Assembly: GCA_021783855.1 (NCBI GenBank)
Contig: JAJXTL010000034.1
Location: 1-24,742, forward strand
Length of the DNA: 24,742 nt
From: Pseudomonadota bacterium
Lineage (GTDB): Bacteria > Pseudomonadota > Gammaproteobacteria > Burkholderiales > Gallionellaceae
Direction of reading: 5' to 3'
Shown here: one piece after another, positions 16,721 to 23,483 of the stretch
How the letters are laid out: every line of letters begins with the position of its first letter
How positions within the stretch are numbered: the first letter of the stretch is position 1
Notes under the pieces: model-generated
Told to the model about the DNA's origin: nothing
The model's database searches: none
The model's input: only the letters and a program-made list of their open reading frames with translations
Made by a program: the position numbers and the translations under genes

Positions 16721-17344
16721 TATGCAGATGCATTGTTTACAAAGACACAACAGCGGGTACTGGCGGTGCTGTTTGGTCAGCCACACCGTTCGTTCTACGC
16801 CAATGAAATAATCTCATTGGTGGCGTCGGGCTCAGGTGGCGTGCAACGCGAATTAGCGCGACTGGAAGCAGCCGCCTTAGTGACAGTGCGGCGAGTCGGC
16901 AATCAAAAACATTACCAGGCTAATCACGACGCACCGATTTATTCAGAGTTGCGTGGCATCGTCCTGAAAACCTTCGGCGTGGTCGATGTGTTGCGCGTCG
17001 CGCTCCAACCGCTGTGGTCACAAGTTGAACTAGCATTTGTCTACGGTTCGCTGGCCAAAGGCACTGAGCAGGCCGGCAGTGATATTGATTTGCTGGTGGT
17101 CGGTGCGCTACCGTCAAATGTGCAATTGCTTGAGGCCCTGTTACCAACCCATACGCAGCTGGGTCGCGTGGTAAACCCGACACTCTATACGCCAGACGAA
17201 TTTGCGCAACGTGTACGCGATGGTAAATCGTTTATCATGCGCGTGCTGGAACAGCCTAAAATCTTTGTCAAAGGATCGGAACATGATATTGCAAAACTCA
17301 GTTCCACTGGCGAATCTGGCGCGCATCGGCAAGCTCAAGGCTGA
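16712..17344 (+). CDS. Winged-helix nucleotidyltransferase (MNT-type antitoxin/regulator)
   Basis: This 210-residue protein joins an N-terminal winged helix-turn-helix (about 5-75; LFTKTQQRVLAVLFGQPHRS, then VQRELARLEAAALV) to a minimal nucleotidyltransferase domain. The catalytic pattern G112-S113-x10-D124-x-D126 is intact (GSLAKGTEQAGSDID). In MNT/HEPN modules the nucleotidyltransferase neutralises the HEPN toxin, in characterised cases by AMPylation. The start is ATG 16712, because the upstream ATG at 16703 lies inside the predicted -10. The 3' end overlaps the HEPN gene by 62 bases. The winged helix suggests this protein also represses its own promoter. The preceding 134 bases hold no gene. 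Confidence 0.82.
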   Translation: MGIYADALFTKTQQRVLAVLFGQPHRSFYANEIISLVASGSGGVQRELARLEAAALVTVRRVGNQKHYQANHDAPIYSELRGIVLKTFGVVDVLRVALQPLWSQVELAFVYGSLAKGTEQAGSDIDLLVVGALPSNVQLLEALLPTHTQLGRVVNPTLYTPDEFAQRVRDGKSFIMRVLEQPKIFVKGSEHDIAKLSSTGESGAHRQAQG

Positions 17345-17726
17345 ACCGCCTGATGCACGTGAAAGAGCGGGCTTGTTGCACTCCGCTACTGTTCGATTAA
17401 AGGATGCCAGACAACCTATCCTCTCATTGGAAAGCCGCTGTGATCTTGCCTATAATGCAGCACATGCAGCCGCATTGTCTGCACTGCGTTGGCATGGTTA
17501 TCGCAGCGAAAATCGCTATCTGGTATTTCAATGCCTGGAACATACACTTGGATTCACGCCGGAACAGTGGCTCCTGCTCAACCAGGCGCACAACAAACGG
17601 AATCTTGCCGAATATGAAGGTGAACTCGATGTCACAGCAGGTTTCGTCGAGGAACTGATTAAAAATGTCGCTCATTTGATCGCTGCATCTCGGTCGCTTG
17701 AGATCGTCAGGCGCACATCAATGTGA
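17283..17726 (+). CDS. HEPN-domain protein, partner of the upstream nucleotidyltransferase
   Basis: This 147-residue helical protein has the shape of HEPN proteins paired with MNT. A helix carries LESRCDLAYNAAHAAALSALRWHGYR, and the late motif HNKRNLAEYEG (about 103-113) is where HEPN RNases carry R-x4-6-H. Here R-N-L-A-E-Y-E lacks the usual downstream His, as in the SAV_6107-like branch, so RNase activity is doubtful. The ATG at 17283 follows AAAGGA and fits typical N-termini. It overlaps the MNT gene by 62 bases, so the two are surely co-expressed. It could be a toxin, a regulatory partner or a substrate of the nucleotidyltransferase; the sequence does not decide. Confidence 0.75.
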   Translation: MILQNSVPLANLARIGKLKAEPPDARERAGLLHSATVRLKDARQPILSLESRCDLAYNAAHAAALSALRWHGYRSENRYLVFQCLEHTLGFTPEQWLLLNQAHNKRNLAEYEGELDVTAGFVEELIKNVAHLIAASRSLEIVRRTSM

Positions 17727-17763
17727 CGCTGCGTGAATTAAAAAACTGACACAATGTTCAAGG

Positions 17764-17927
17764 CTATGTCACAGTTACTTATTGGTGTTGCGTAACAACA
17801 TGAATTTATGTGTTATTTGCAGGGTGGAAAAAGCGTAGCGTTTGCACCGAAAAGCAATGGTGCGTGGTGGATACGCGCTTGCGCTTTATCCACCCTACCC
17901 GATGTTCAACAATTAACTGTGACATAG
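17764..17927. repeat. Nested inverted-repeat element (164 bp)
   Basis: The outer arms are CTATGTCACAGTTA (17764-17777) and its exact reverse complement (17914-17927). Inside lies a second imperfect inverted repeat of about 20 bp: AGGGTGGAAAAAGCGTAGCG near 17821, and CGCTTGCGCTTTATCCACCC near 17878-17897. It has no coding capacity. It may be a miniature mobile element or a REP-like unit inserted in an older palindrome. Confidence 0.7.
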
Positions 17928-17949
17928 TCATGTTCAATCTAGACTCGAT

Positions 17950-17988
17950 GCAAACCAAGGCACTCAAGCTTGAACCGCCTTGGTTTGC
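17950..17988. repeat. Perfect 12-bp inverted repeat
   Basis: GCAAACCAAGGC (17950-17961) and GCCTTGGTTTGC (17977-17988) flank a centre containing TCAAGCTTGA. Confidence 0.7.
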
Positions 17989-18023
17989 GACAATTTGGTG
18001 CATGGAATGCACCCTACGCTTAC

Positions 18024-18054
18024 TTGCATAACCCGCAAGCAGCGGGTTATGCAA
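18024..18054. repeat. Perfect 13-bp-stem hairpin downstream of the NDH-like gene
   Basis: TTGCATAACCCGC-AAGCA-GCGGGTTATGCAA. It lies 43 bases beyond the stop of the minus-strand oxidoreductase and could cap its transcript. It lacks a T run, so terminator status is uncertain. Confidence 0.65.
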
Positions 18055-18097
18055 ATACATGGAACGTTAAACTGTCCGACACTACGAACACTTACCC

Positions 18098-19282
18098 CTA
18101 TATCAGCACTTCCGGCACCGACATTCTGATTGTCTCTTCAATGTCCTGAGCCGGATAAATCCATTGGGTAACGATCTGATTTTTAAGCGCCTTCGCCTCA
18201 GCGCCCAATAGTTTGATCTCGCGCTTCCAGCCCGTTGTAAATAGGGCGGTTTCAGCCCCCAAGTCCAGGCAAGTCGCATATCGTGGCTGCGAATAGGGCT
18301 TCATCTCCTTGCCAAACAGCTGATTGACGGCATTGTTTCCCGCAAATTTACCCTGCGGTATCGCATGCTGACAAGACATCACGGCATAGTTTTTCTCATC
18401 CACTAAAATCCTGGCGACATCGCCCGCAGCAAATACATTATCATAGTCAGGCAGACGCAGAAAGGTATCAACGCTCAGGCGGCCAAGCCCATCCCGCTCA
18501 CACTTAAAACCCTCCGTCAGCGGACTTGCTTCCAGTCCCGCAGTCCAGATCACCGTATCGGTCTCAATCGCCTTGCCCGATTTCAATGTGGCCTTTCCCG
18601 CTTCAATCCTTGCGATTTCATCACCAAGCAGCAGCTCTATACCGGCCTCTGCGAGCTGCACTTCAATATACTGTCTTGCTTCGATGGAATAATTAGCGGC
18701 TAGACTGATCGAACGCTCGATCAAAAAATAGTTGAACTGCGTTCCGGCCGGCGCGTACTGACGCAGCCTGTGCGGCAATGCTGTGACCATTTCCAGCCCC
18801 GTAAAACCGCCACCCAGCACGACAAGGTTACGCGAGGCCTGTGTGCGAAAACCATCAGCCGCCAGATTGCGGATGTGCCGATCCAGTTTCGATGCATCCT
18901 CAAAGGTATCCACACTGAACGCCCGCTCATAACCCGAAATTTCGTCTGCCTTTAAGCGGCTGCCTGCGGCGAGAATCAGACTATCGTAAACAATCCCCTC
19001 TGTCGTATTTTTCAACGTAACACGCCTGTTTTCCGCATCAATCCCGGACACTTCACCCACGATCAAGTCGATATTCAACGGTGAGAGATAGTTGCGCAAC
19101 GGCACCCTTATACCTGCAAGGTTGCTTTCATAAAATCGCGGCCGAATCGCGTGATACTCATCTTTTGAAATCAGCGTGATTTTCAGTTCTTCGGTTTTCC
19201 CCAGCGCCCGCGCTTGCCTGATCGCGCTGATCGCGCTCCAGAATCCTGCAAATCCACCGCCGATAATAATCAAATGTTTCAT
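18098..19282 (-). CDS. NDH-2-like NAD(P)/FAD-dependent oxidoreductase
   Basis: This 394-residue flavoprotein has two Rossmann motifs. One binds FAD (HLIIIGGGFAGFWSA, 3-17) and one binds NAD(P)H (NLVVLGGGFTGLEM, about 152-165). The C-terminal FAD contact is VFAAGDVARI. This is the layout of type II NADH dehydrogenases, which pass electrons from NADH to quinone without proton pumping. A hydrophobic/amphipathic C-terminal region (IVTQWIYPAQD...) could attach it to the membrane. The usual NDH-2 quinone-site motif is not clear, so a different acceptor is possible. AAGGAG precedes the ATG. It follows the Rrf2 regulator by 59 bases on the same strand, so it is probably in one transcript and under its control. 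Confidence 0.85.
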   Translation of the reverse strand: MKHLIIIGGGFAGFWSAISAIRQARALGKTEELKITLISKDEYHAIRPRFYESNLAGIRVPLRNYLSPLNIDLIVGEVSGIDAENRRVTLKNTTEGIVYDSLILAAGSRLKADEISGYERAFSVDTFEDASKLDRHIRNLAADGFRTQASRNLVVLGGGFTGLEMVTALPHRLRQYAPAGTQFNYFLIERSISLAANYSIEARQYIEVQLAEAGIELLLGDEIARIEAGKATLKSGKAIETDTVIWTAGLEASPLTEGFKCERDGLGRLSVDTFLRLPDYDNVFAAGDVARILVDEKNYAVMSCQHAIPQGKFAGNNAVNQLFGKEMKPYSQPRYATCLDLGAETALFTTGWKREIKLLGAEAKALKNQIVTQWIYPAQDIEETIRMSVPEVLI

Positions 19283-19341
19283 TTTTTCTCCTTATTAAAG
19301 ATAAAGACGATAACTAATATCGCAATTTATTCCAAAAAATT

Positions 19342-19854
19342 TTACTTACGCGCTTCTCCGTTCAAAAACCACAGGGCAACTTTTTCCATTTCTTGGCTGG
19401 GGACTTTTTTACCGACTTCCTGGGCCAGCCAGGCCAGCGTTTTAGCCTGCAGGCTCACTTTAATTTGCGCCTCCACATCCAGCATGACTTTATGGATTTC
19501 ACAGGGCCCGGACACTAGCCAGTCCGGCTTGACAGGATCATCCCGGTATATCGCACTACCGGAACGAATATTGCGGCATTCAAAAAGGTTGAGCCTGCCT
19601 TCCACGGCCACCACGACATCCCAAAAACTGATCTGCCCTGCGGGTCTTGCAAGCTCATAGCCGCCCTGTGCGCCAATCGATGAACGAACCAACCCGGCTT
19701 TTTTGAGTTTTGTAAAGATTTTAGCCAGATAGGTTTCAGATACACCCTGAAATTTTGCAATATCCCCCACCGTCAGGGTGGCAGCACCGGGCCTGTCCGG
19801 CAAATAAAGCAGACAATGCAACGCGTACTCAACACCTTTACCGAAAGTAGCCAT
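19342..19854 (-). CDS. Rrf2-family transcriptional regulator
   Basis: This 170-residue Rrf2-type winged-helix regulator starts MATFGKGVEYALHCLLYL. The helix-turn-helix is TVGDIAKFQGVSETYLAKIFTKLKKAGLV, and the wing is GAQGGYELARPAGQISFWDVV. IscR/NsrR members bind Fe-S through three closely spaced Cys. Here only C93 and C118 remain, 25 residues apart, and C14 lies in helix 1. A classical [2Fe-2S] site is therefore unlikely, and thiol or other sensing is possible. The start at 19854 is supported by the family; the frame's upstream Met (19863) overlaps the predicted -10. It is divergent from higBA by 124 bases and upstream of the NDH-like gene, its likely target. Confidence 0.85.
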   Translation of the reverse strand: MATFGKGVEYALHCLLYLPDRPGAATLTVGDIAKFQGVSETYLAKIFTKLKKAGLVRSSIGAQGGYELARPAGQISFWDVVVAVEGRLNLFECRNIRSGSAIYRDDPVKPDWLVSGPCEIHKVMLDVEAQIKVSLQAKTLAWLAQEVGKKVPSQEMEKVALWFLNGEARK

Positions 19855-19861
19855 AGGCCGC

Positions 19862-19870
19862 ACTATAACA
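19862..19870 (-). promoter_or_regulatory. Extended -10 promoter of the Rrf2 gene
   Basis: The minus strand reads TGT-TATAGT directly upstream of the start. Transcription would begin at about 19854-19855, on the first codon. No convincing -35 is seen. Confidence 0.45.
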
Positions 19871-19945
19871 GATAATTCGGATACTGTATGTCCAGATTAA
19901 AAAAGCGATAACTACAGACGTTTTAGAGCTGTACCGGTAAGCAAC

Positions 19946-19994
19946 TTGACTGTATCGCTAATTGCGATATGATGTGGCATGCACATCATATCGC
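19946..19994 (+). promoter_or_regulatory. higBA promoter and operator palindrome
   Basis: TTGACT (19946-19951), a 16-base spacer and TATGAT (19968-19973) form the promoter. A perfect 13-bp inverted repeat, GCGATATGATGTG (19964-19976) and CACATCATATCGC (19982-19994), is centred on the higB ATG and covers the -10. A second small palindrome, TATCGC-N5-GCGATA (19953-19969), shares its left arm. HigA-type autorepression fits this layout. Confidence 0.75.
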
Positions 19995-20281
19995 GCAAAA
20001 TATTGGTCGATTTCTGGCACCGTCATCCACCCGCCAAAAACCCAATGGAAGCCTGGCATAAAACGGTCGAGCATGCATCATGGAGCACCTTCGCTGATAT
20101 TCGCAACACTTTCAATTCTGCGGACAAGGCAGGGGAATTTGTAGTATTTGATGTCGGCGCGGGTTTCAGGGTCATTGCTGTGATTCATTTTAACCGAAGC
20201 CGTGTGTATATCAGACACGTGTTCATCCACGCTGAATATGATAACTGGAACAGGCTGCAACGAAAAAGGAACAACAAATGA
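19979..20281 (+). CDS. higB: HigB-family toxin
   Basis: This 100-residue RelE-superfamily HigB toxin would be a ribosome-dependent mRNA endonuclease. It contains family landmarks MHIISRKILVDFWHRHP, AWHKTVEHASWSTFADIRNTF and the C-terminal RVIAVIHFNRSRVYIRHVFIHAEYDNW. The ATG at 19979 is at the centre of the operator palindrome. It has no Shine-Dalgarno site, and the promoter predicts a start of transcription at about the same base, so leaderless translation is likely. It overlaps higA by 4 bases (ATGA). The gene looks intact. Confidence 0.87.
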   Translation: MHIISRKILVDFWHRHPPAKNPMEAWHKTVEHASWSTFADIRNTFNSADKAGEFVVFDVGAGFRVIAVIHFNRSRVYIRHVFIHAEYDNWNRLQRKRNNK

Positions 20282-20718
20282 GCCTTATGCAAATCAAAAA
20301 GTCAGGTCTAACGGTTGATGCTGGTTCAATCGTGCAAATCTGGGGTGATCTTAAGCATCGTCTCGGCCTCTCACCGATACACAACCCGGCGCAATACGAT
20401 CAGATGGTAAATTTGATGAACAGCCTACTGGATGAAATCGGTGACGAAGAAGTACATCCGCTGGCTGACCTGCTGGAAATAGTGGGTGACCTCATCGCCG
20501 CTTACGAAGTTCGCCATTTCCCCATCAGCGATGCCCCGCCGCGCGACGTGCTGCGGTTGCTGATGGAGCAAAACAACTTGCAACAGAAGGATCTGGCAGG
20601 CGAATTGGGCAGCCAGTCAGTGGTCAGCGAAATTCTGAACGGAAAACGCGAGATCAACGCGCGCCAGGCCAAGGCGCTGGCAATGCGCTTCGCGATTTCA
20701 CCGGGCGCATTTCTCTGA
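20278..20718 (+). CDS. higA: HigA-family antitoxin
   Basis: This 146-residue antitoxin has a helical N-terminal half and a C-terminal helix-turn-helix of the Xre type (DVLRLLMEQNNLQQKDLAGELG, then SVVSEILNGKREINARQAKALAMRF). It neutralises HigB and should repress the palindrome at 19964-19994. The ATG lies in the ATGA overlap with higB, and the toxin-first order is typical of higBA. It ends 34 bases before the convergent rlmL-like gene; no terminator is evident between them. Confidence 0.87.
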   Translation: MSLMQIKKSGLTVDAGSIVQIWGDLKHRLGLSPIHNPAQYDQMVNLMNSLLDEIGDEEVHPLADLLEIVGDLIAAYEVRHFPISDAPPRDVLRLLMEQNNLQQKDLAGELGSQSVVSEILNGKREINARQAKALAMRFAISPGAFL

Positions 20719-20752
20719 AATCGTGTAATTGTGTGCCGGTGCAGACCGCCAG

Positions 20753-21898
20753 CTATTTGCTCGGCCGGTTACTTCCCGAGACGATCTTGTATTCCAGTAA
20801 CCGGCATTCGATCGCGCCGTTGAACAGCGGGGTACGCTTCGAGGGCGACAAGCGCATCAGCTTCAGAATCGCCTTGTCGGCAGTGAACAGATAGGCCGTC
20901 CAGCCGCCGAATTTTTTCTTCAGTGCGTCACCCAGTTTCGGATAGAGCTCGGCCAGTTCATCCAGCTCGCCCATGCGCTCGCCGTAGGGCAGGTTCGCCA
21001 CCAGGATGCCGTGATCTGCGGGGGCGGAGATTTCCAGAATGTTCGCCTGATTGAGTTCCACGCATTCCGACAGTCCCGCGTCGTTCAGGTTGCGCCAGGC
21101 GGTTTTCATCGCATCGCCATACAGGTCGCTGCCATAGATTTCCAGCGGTTCGGGCGGTAATTGTGCCGCGATGGCCACCTCGCGCATTGCCTGCCACGCA
21201 GGCTTGTCAAAATTGAGCAGCTTCTCGAAGGCAAAACTGCGCGCGATGCCGGGCTGTATATTCAGCGCCATCTGCACCGCTTCGATCAGAAACGTACCGC
21301 TGCCGCACATCGGGTCGAGCAGCGGCGTGCCGGGCTGCCAGCCGGACAGACGCAAAATCCCTGCCGCCAGATTTTCCCTGATCGGCGCGATATTGGTGTG
21401 CTGACGGATGCCGCGTTTGAAAAGCGCATCCCCCGAGGTATCAAGGTAGAGCATCAGCTTTTCGTCTTCGATATACACATGGATGCGCACGTCCGGGTCC
21501 AGCGTATCCACGCTGGGTCGCTCGTCGCAATGCGCGCGGAAACGGTCGCACACCGCGTCCTTGACCAGCAGCGTGATGAACTCCAGGCTTTTGAGCGCAC
21601 AGCGTATCGCGGTGGTATTCACCCTGATCGTGTGGCTGACATTAAACCAGCGCTGCCACTGCAAATCGAAAACCGCCTTGTAAATATCCTGCTCGGTGCG
21701 ATACCAGGTTTCCTTGACGCGCCACAGCACGCGGCTGGCGACACGGTTCTCCAGATTGACGCGATAACACAACGCCCAGTCACCGGAGAAGTGCACGCCG
21801 CCTTCGGTGGTGCGCACATTCTGTGCGCCCATTGTTTCCAGGTCGCTAAATAATACTTTTTCCAGGCCGCGCGGGCAGGGAGCAAAAAAATCGGTCAT
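20753..21898 (-). CDS. rlmL: THUMP-domain 23S rRNA guanine-N2 methyltransferase (RlmL-like)
   Basis: This 381-residue SAM-dependent RNA methyltransferase corresponds to the RlmL half of E. coli RlmKL, which modifies 23S rRNA G2445; the RlmK half is absent, as in many bacteria. An N-terminal ferredoxin-like and THUMP region (about 1-155) starts MTDFFAPCPRGLEKVL. The SAM motif I is LLDPMCGSGTFLIEA (~193-207) and the catalytic motif IV is NLPYGER. The start at 21898 fits the family; the upstream ribosome binding site is weak. A dispersed repeat lies immediately upstream. Confidence 0.88.
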   Translation of the reverse strand: MTDFFAPCPRGLEKVLFSDLETMGAQNVRTTEGGVHFSGDWALCYRVNLENRVASRVLWRVKETWYRTEQDIYKAVFDLQWQRWFNVSHTIRVNTTAIRCALKSLEFITLLVKDAVCDRFRAHCDERPSVDTLDPDVRIHVYIEDEKLMLYLDTSGDALFKRGIRQHTNIAPIRENLAAGILRLSGWQPGTPLLDPMCGSGTFLIEAVQMALNIQPGIARSFAFEKLLNFDKPAWQAMREVAIAAQLPPEPLEIYGSDLYGDAMKTAWRNLNDAGLSECVELNQANILEISAPADHGILVANLPYGERMGELDELAELYPKLGDALKKKFGGWTAYLFTADKAILKLMRLSPSKRTPLFNGAIECRLLEYKIVSGSNRPSK

Positions 21899-21913
21899 AT
21901 AAATATCTTTAAA

Positions 21914-22014
21914 GTAAAACTCGCATAGCGATTCGTTCGTCCCCTCTCCCTCCGGGAGAGGGTTTGGGTGAGGGAGGGCGAAGCGAGGGTTCCGGGCATG
22001 GCGAGTTTATTATT
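21914..22014. repeat. Dispersed repeat with inverted ends, copy upstream of rlmL
   Basis: AAACTCGC at the left and GCGAGTTT at the right bound a roughly 95-base unit. It contains the hairpin CCCTCTCCC/GGGAGAGGG and the phrase GGGTGAGGGA. A second copy lies at 23203-23293, and a partial left end occurs near 7556. Confidence 0.65.
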
Positions 22015-22039
22015 AGGAGTAGCATCTTCATCTTGCCCG

Positions 22040-22450
22040 TTAAAAAGGCTTAACAGTTACAAGGATGACCACAGCGGTCAGAATAAGCACGGGTATCTCG
22101 TTGAAAAATCGGTAAAAAACATGATTTCTTACATTCTCGTCCGCCGCGAATCGCTTGACCAGTCTGCCGCAGTAATGATGGTAGCCATAGAGCAGCACCA
22201 CCAGAAACACCTTGGCATGCAGCCATCCGCCGGAAAAACCGTAGATAAACCACAGACCCAGTCCTGAGGCGATGGCCAGCCAGGCAATCGGCGTGACGAA
22301 GCGGTACAGCTTGCCTTCCATCAGCTTCAGACGCGCAATCTCGGCAGGTTCCGTTGCCATCGCGTGGTTGACGAACAGGCGCGGCAGATAGAACAGTCCG
22401 GCAAACCAGGAAACCACCATGATGATGTGAAAAGCCTTGAGCCAGAGCAT
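22040..22450 (-). CDS. hemJ: HemJ-like protoporphyrinogen oxidase / CopD-family membrane protein
   Basis: This 136-residue inner-membrane protein has four predicted helices. The first is WLKAFHIIMVVSWFAGLFYLPRLFV, with the conserved His8 and the Arg after YLP. Later come LYRFVTPIAWLAIASGLGLWF, GGWLHAKVFLVVLLYGYHH, and FNEIPVLILTAVVILVTVKPF. Length and motifs match HemJ, which oxidises protoporphyrinogen IX in heme synthesis; less specific CopD-like proteins share the fold. The ATG at 22450 agrees with the family, with little ribosome binding site. A perfect TATAAT on the minus strand (22483-22488) lies upstream without a good -35. No other heme genes are in the window. Confidence 0.82.
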   Translation of the reverse strand: MLWLKAFHIIMVVSWFAGLFYLPRLFVNHAMATEPAEIARLKLMEGKLYRFVTPIAWLAIASGLGLWFIYGFSGGWLHAKVFLVVLLYGYHHYCGRLVKRFAADENVRNHVFYRFFNEIPVLILTAVVILVTVKPF

Positions 22451-22536
22451 GATGAACTATCGTTTGAATTTATAATGGCCGGATTATACGGACAGCAACC
22501 TGCCCTTGCATCAGGAATTCAAATCTGACAGAAACG

Positions 22537-22914
22537 CTACGCCTGTTTTTGCCAGTAACACACGCCCGGCAATCCTGAAAAATGCGCATCAGACGTATAA
22601 AGCAAGCCGCCCGCAGCACGCGCCGTGGCGTAAATTATCGCGTCCGCCATCGCCAGTTTATGTTGCGTCCCAAGTTCAGCCGCCAGCAACGCAATACGCG
22701 TATCGAGCACTTGCACCAGAGCGGCTTCGGTGAGGCCGATCACACCCAGCGCCGTTGCTTCATCGCGCTCACGCATCGTCCACTTGTAAAGTTCAAACTG
22801 CACCAGCGTAGGTACAATCAGGTTGCCGGTATCGGAAAGACCGGGCGCGAAGTTTTCCGCCAGTTTTCCGTCAACCAGCCACTCGATCCAGCCGCTAGTA
22901 TCGACGACATGCAT
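22537..22914 (-). CDS. vapC: VapC-family PIN-domain toxin
   Basis: This 125-residue PIN-domain ribonuclease keeps all four acidic residues expected for metal binding: D5 (VVDTSGW), E41 (FELYKW), D91 (MADAIIYATA) and D109 (LYTSDAHF). VapC toxins usually cleave initiator tRNA or rRNA. The ATG overlaps the last base of the vapB stop (TGATG), so the pair is translationally coupled. The gene appears intact and is probably active, restrained by VapB. Confidence 0.9.
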   Translation of the reverse strand: MHVVDTSGWIEWLVDGKLAENFAPGLSDTGNLIVPTLVQFELYKWTMRERDEATALGVIGLTEAALVQVLDTRIALLAAELGTQHKLAMADAIIYATARAAGGLLYTSDAHFSGLPGVCYWQKQA

Positions 22915-23123
22915 CAGAGGCGCTCCGTGCGATCGCGCACGTCGTCGGTGTTCGCGCCTGACAGCGATCCACGCATCTCGGTCAAGCTGCGTTTGGGCAC
23001 CATCACGATGCTGTCGCCCCTGGCGATAAAGGCGAACTGCTGACCAGCCTTGAGATGCAAGGCTTCCCTGAAAGCCTTGGGAATACCGATCTGAAATTTT
23101 TCAGTGAGTGTTGCGGCGTGCAT
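22914..23123 (-). CDS. vapB: VapB-family AbrB-type antitoxin
   Basis: This 69-residue antitoxin has a SpoVT/AbrB swapped-hairpin DNA-binding domain: MHAATLTEKFQIGIPKAFREALHLKAGQQFAFIA. An acidic/polar tail (RGSLSGANTDDVRDRTERL) would wrap the toxin. I start it at 23123 because GGAGG lies 6 bases before that ATG; the upstream in-frame ATG at 23135 overlaps this site. It overlaps vapC by one base and should autorepress through a small palindrome upstream. Confidence 0.87.
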   Translation of the reverse strand: MHAATLTEKFQIGIPKAFREALHLKAGQQFAFIARGDSIVMVPKRSLTEMRGSLSGANTDDVRDRTERL

Positions 23124-23143
23124 TCTTACCTCCATGGTATCGA

Positions 23144-23188
23144 TTACAAATATGTAAGAATTATCAGCCCATCATTCAAAACCTGCAA
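23144..23188 (-). promoter_or_regulatory. vapBC promoter and candidate operator
   Basis: On the minus strand TTGCAG (23183-23188) and GATAAT (23160-23165) are 17 bases apart. The palindrome TTACAAATATGTAA (23144-23157) covers the predicted start of transcription and fits VapBC autorepression. Confidence 0.6.
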
Positions 23189-23202
23189 GTGCTTTTAAGG
23201 TG

Positions 23203-23293
23203 AAAGTCGCGAAGCGACGAACCGTACCCCTCGCTCTCCGGGAGAGGGGGAACGGGGGTGAGGGAACGGGCATGGCGAATTTCATTATCAGCG
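23203..23293. repeat. Dispersed repeat with inverted ends, second copy
   Basis: It shares with 21914-22014 the end sequences (GAAAGTCGC...GGCATGGCGAATTTC), the hairpin core CTCTCCGGGAGAG and the phrase GGGTGAGGGA. It has diverged by several substitutions. Confidence 0.6.
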
Positions 23294-23356
23294 GTTGCAT
23301 AATCGCCATGCCCGTCAGACCTGCCGCATTTCAGAACAAAATCACTGCGCCAGTAT

Positions 23357-23432
23357 GTAGCCCGGAAGCAGCGCAGCGGAATCCGGGGTTGTGCCGAGCT
23401 TCCCGGATTTCATTTCTTTGCATCCGGGCTAC
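23357..23432. repeat. GTAGCCCGG...CCGGGCTAC palindromic repeat, copy 1
   Basis: A 76-base imperfect palindrome, nearly identical to 24202-24272; copy 1 has five additional bases near its right end. The two copies bracket the brnTA and ccdB remnants. Confidence 0.8.
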
Positions 23433-23447
23433 GCGGGCTATTATTTA

Positions 23448-23476
23448 TTGCATGTGCATTCATTTGTGCATACAAT
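23448..23476 (+). promoter_or_regulatory. brnTA promoter with TGTGCAT direct repeats
   Basis: TTGCAT (23448-23453), a 17-base spacer and TACAAT (23471-23476) predict a start at about 23483-23484. TGTGCAT occurs at 23453-23459 and 23465-23471, 12 bases apart, and may be the BrnA operator. Confidence 0.6.
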
Positions 23477-23483
23477 CGCTCGC

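Larger units (their letters stand above)
17727..18097. other. 370-base gene-free stretch built of inverted repeats
   Basis: No gene is evident. The stretch is almost entirely nested or adjacent palindromes: a 164-bp nested inverted-repeat unit (17764-17927), hairpins at 17950-17988 and 17997-18013, and a perfect 13-bp stem at 18024-18054. Confidence 0.65.
23124..23483. other. 360-base gene-free stretch between vapBC and brnTA
   Basis: It contains the vapBC promoter, a copy of the dispersed GAAAGTCGC/GGCATGGCGAATTTC repeat (23203-23293), a GTAGCCCGG palindromic repeat (23357-23432) and the brnTA promoter. I see no coding sequence. Confidence 0.6.

Noticed and set aside
18024..18054. Rho-independent terminator of the NDH-like gene
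   Set aside because: The stem is perfect but no T run follows on the minus strand, so I list it only as a hairpin.
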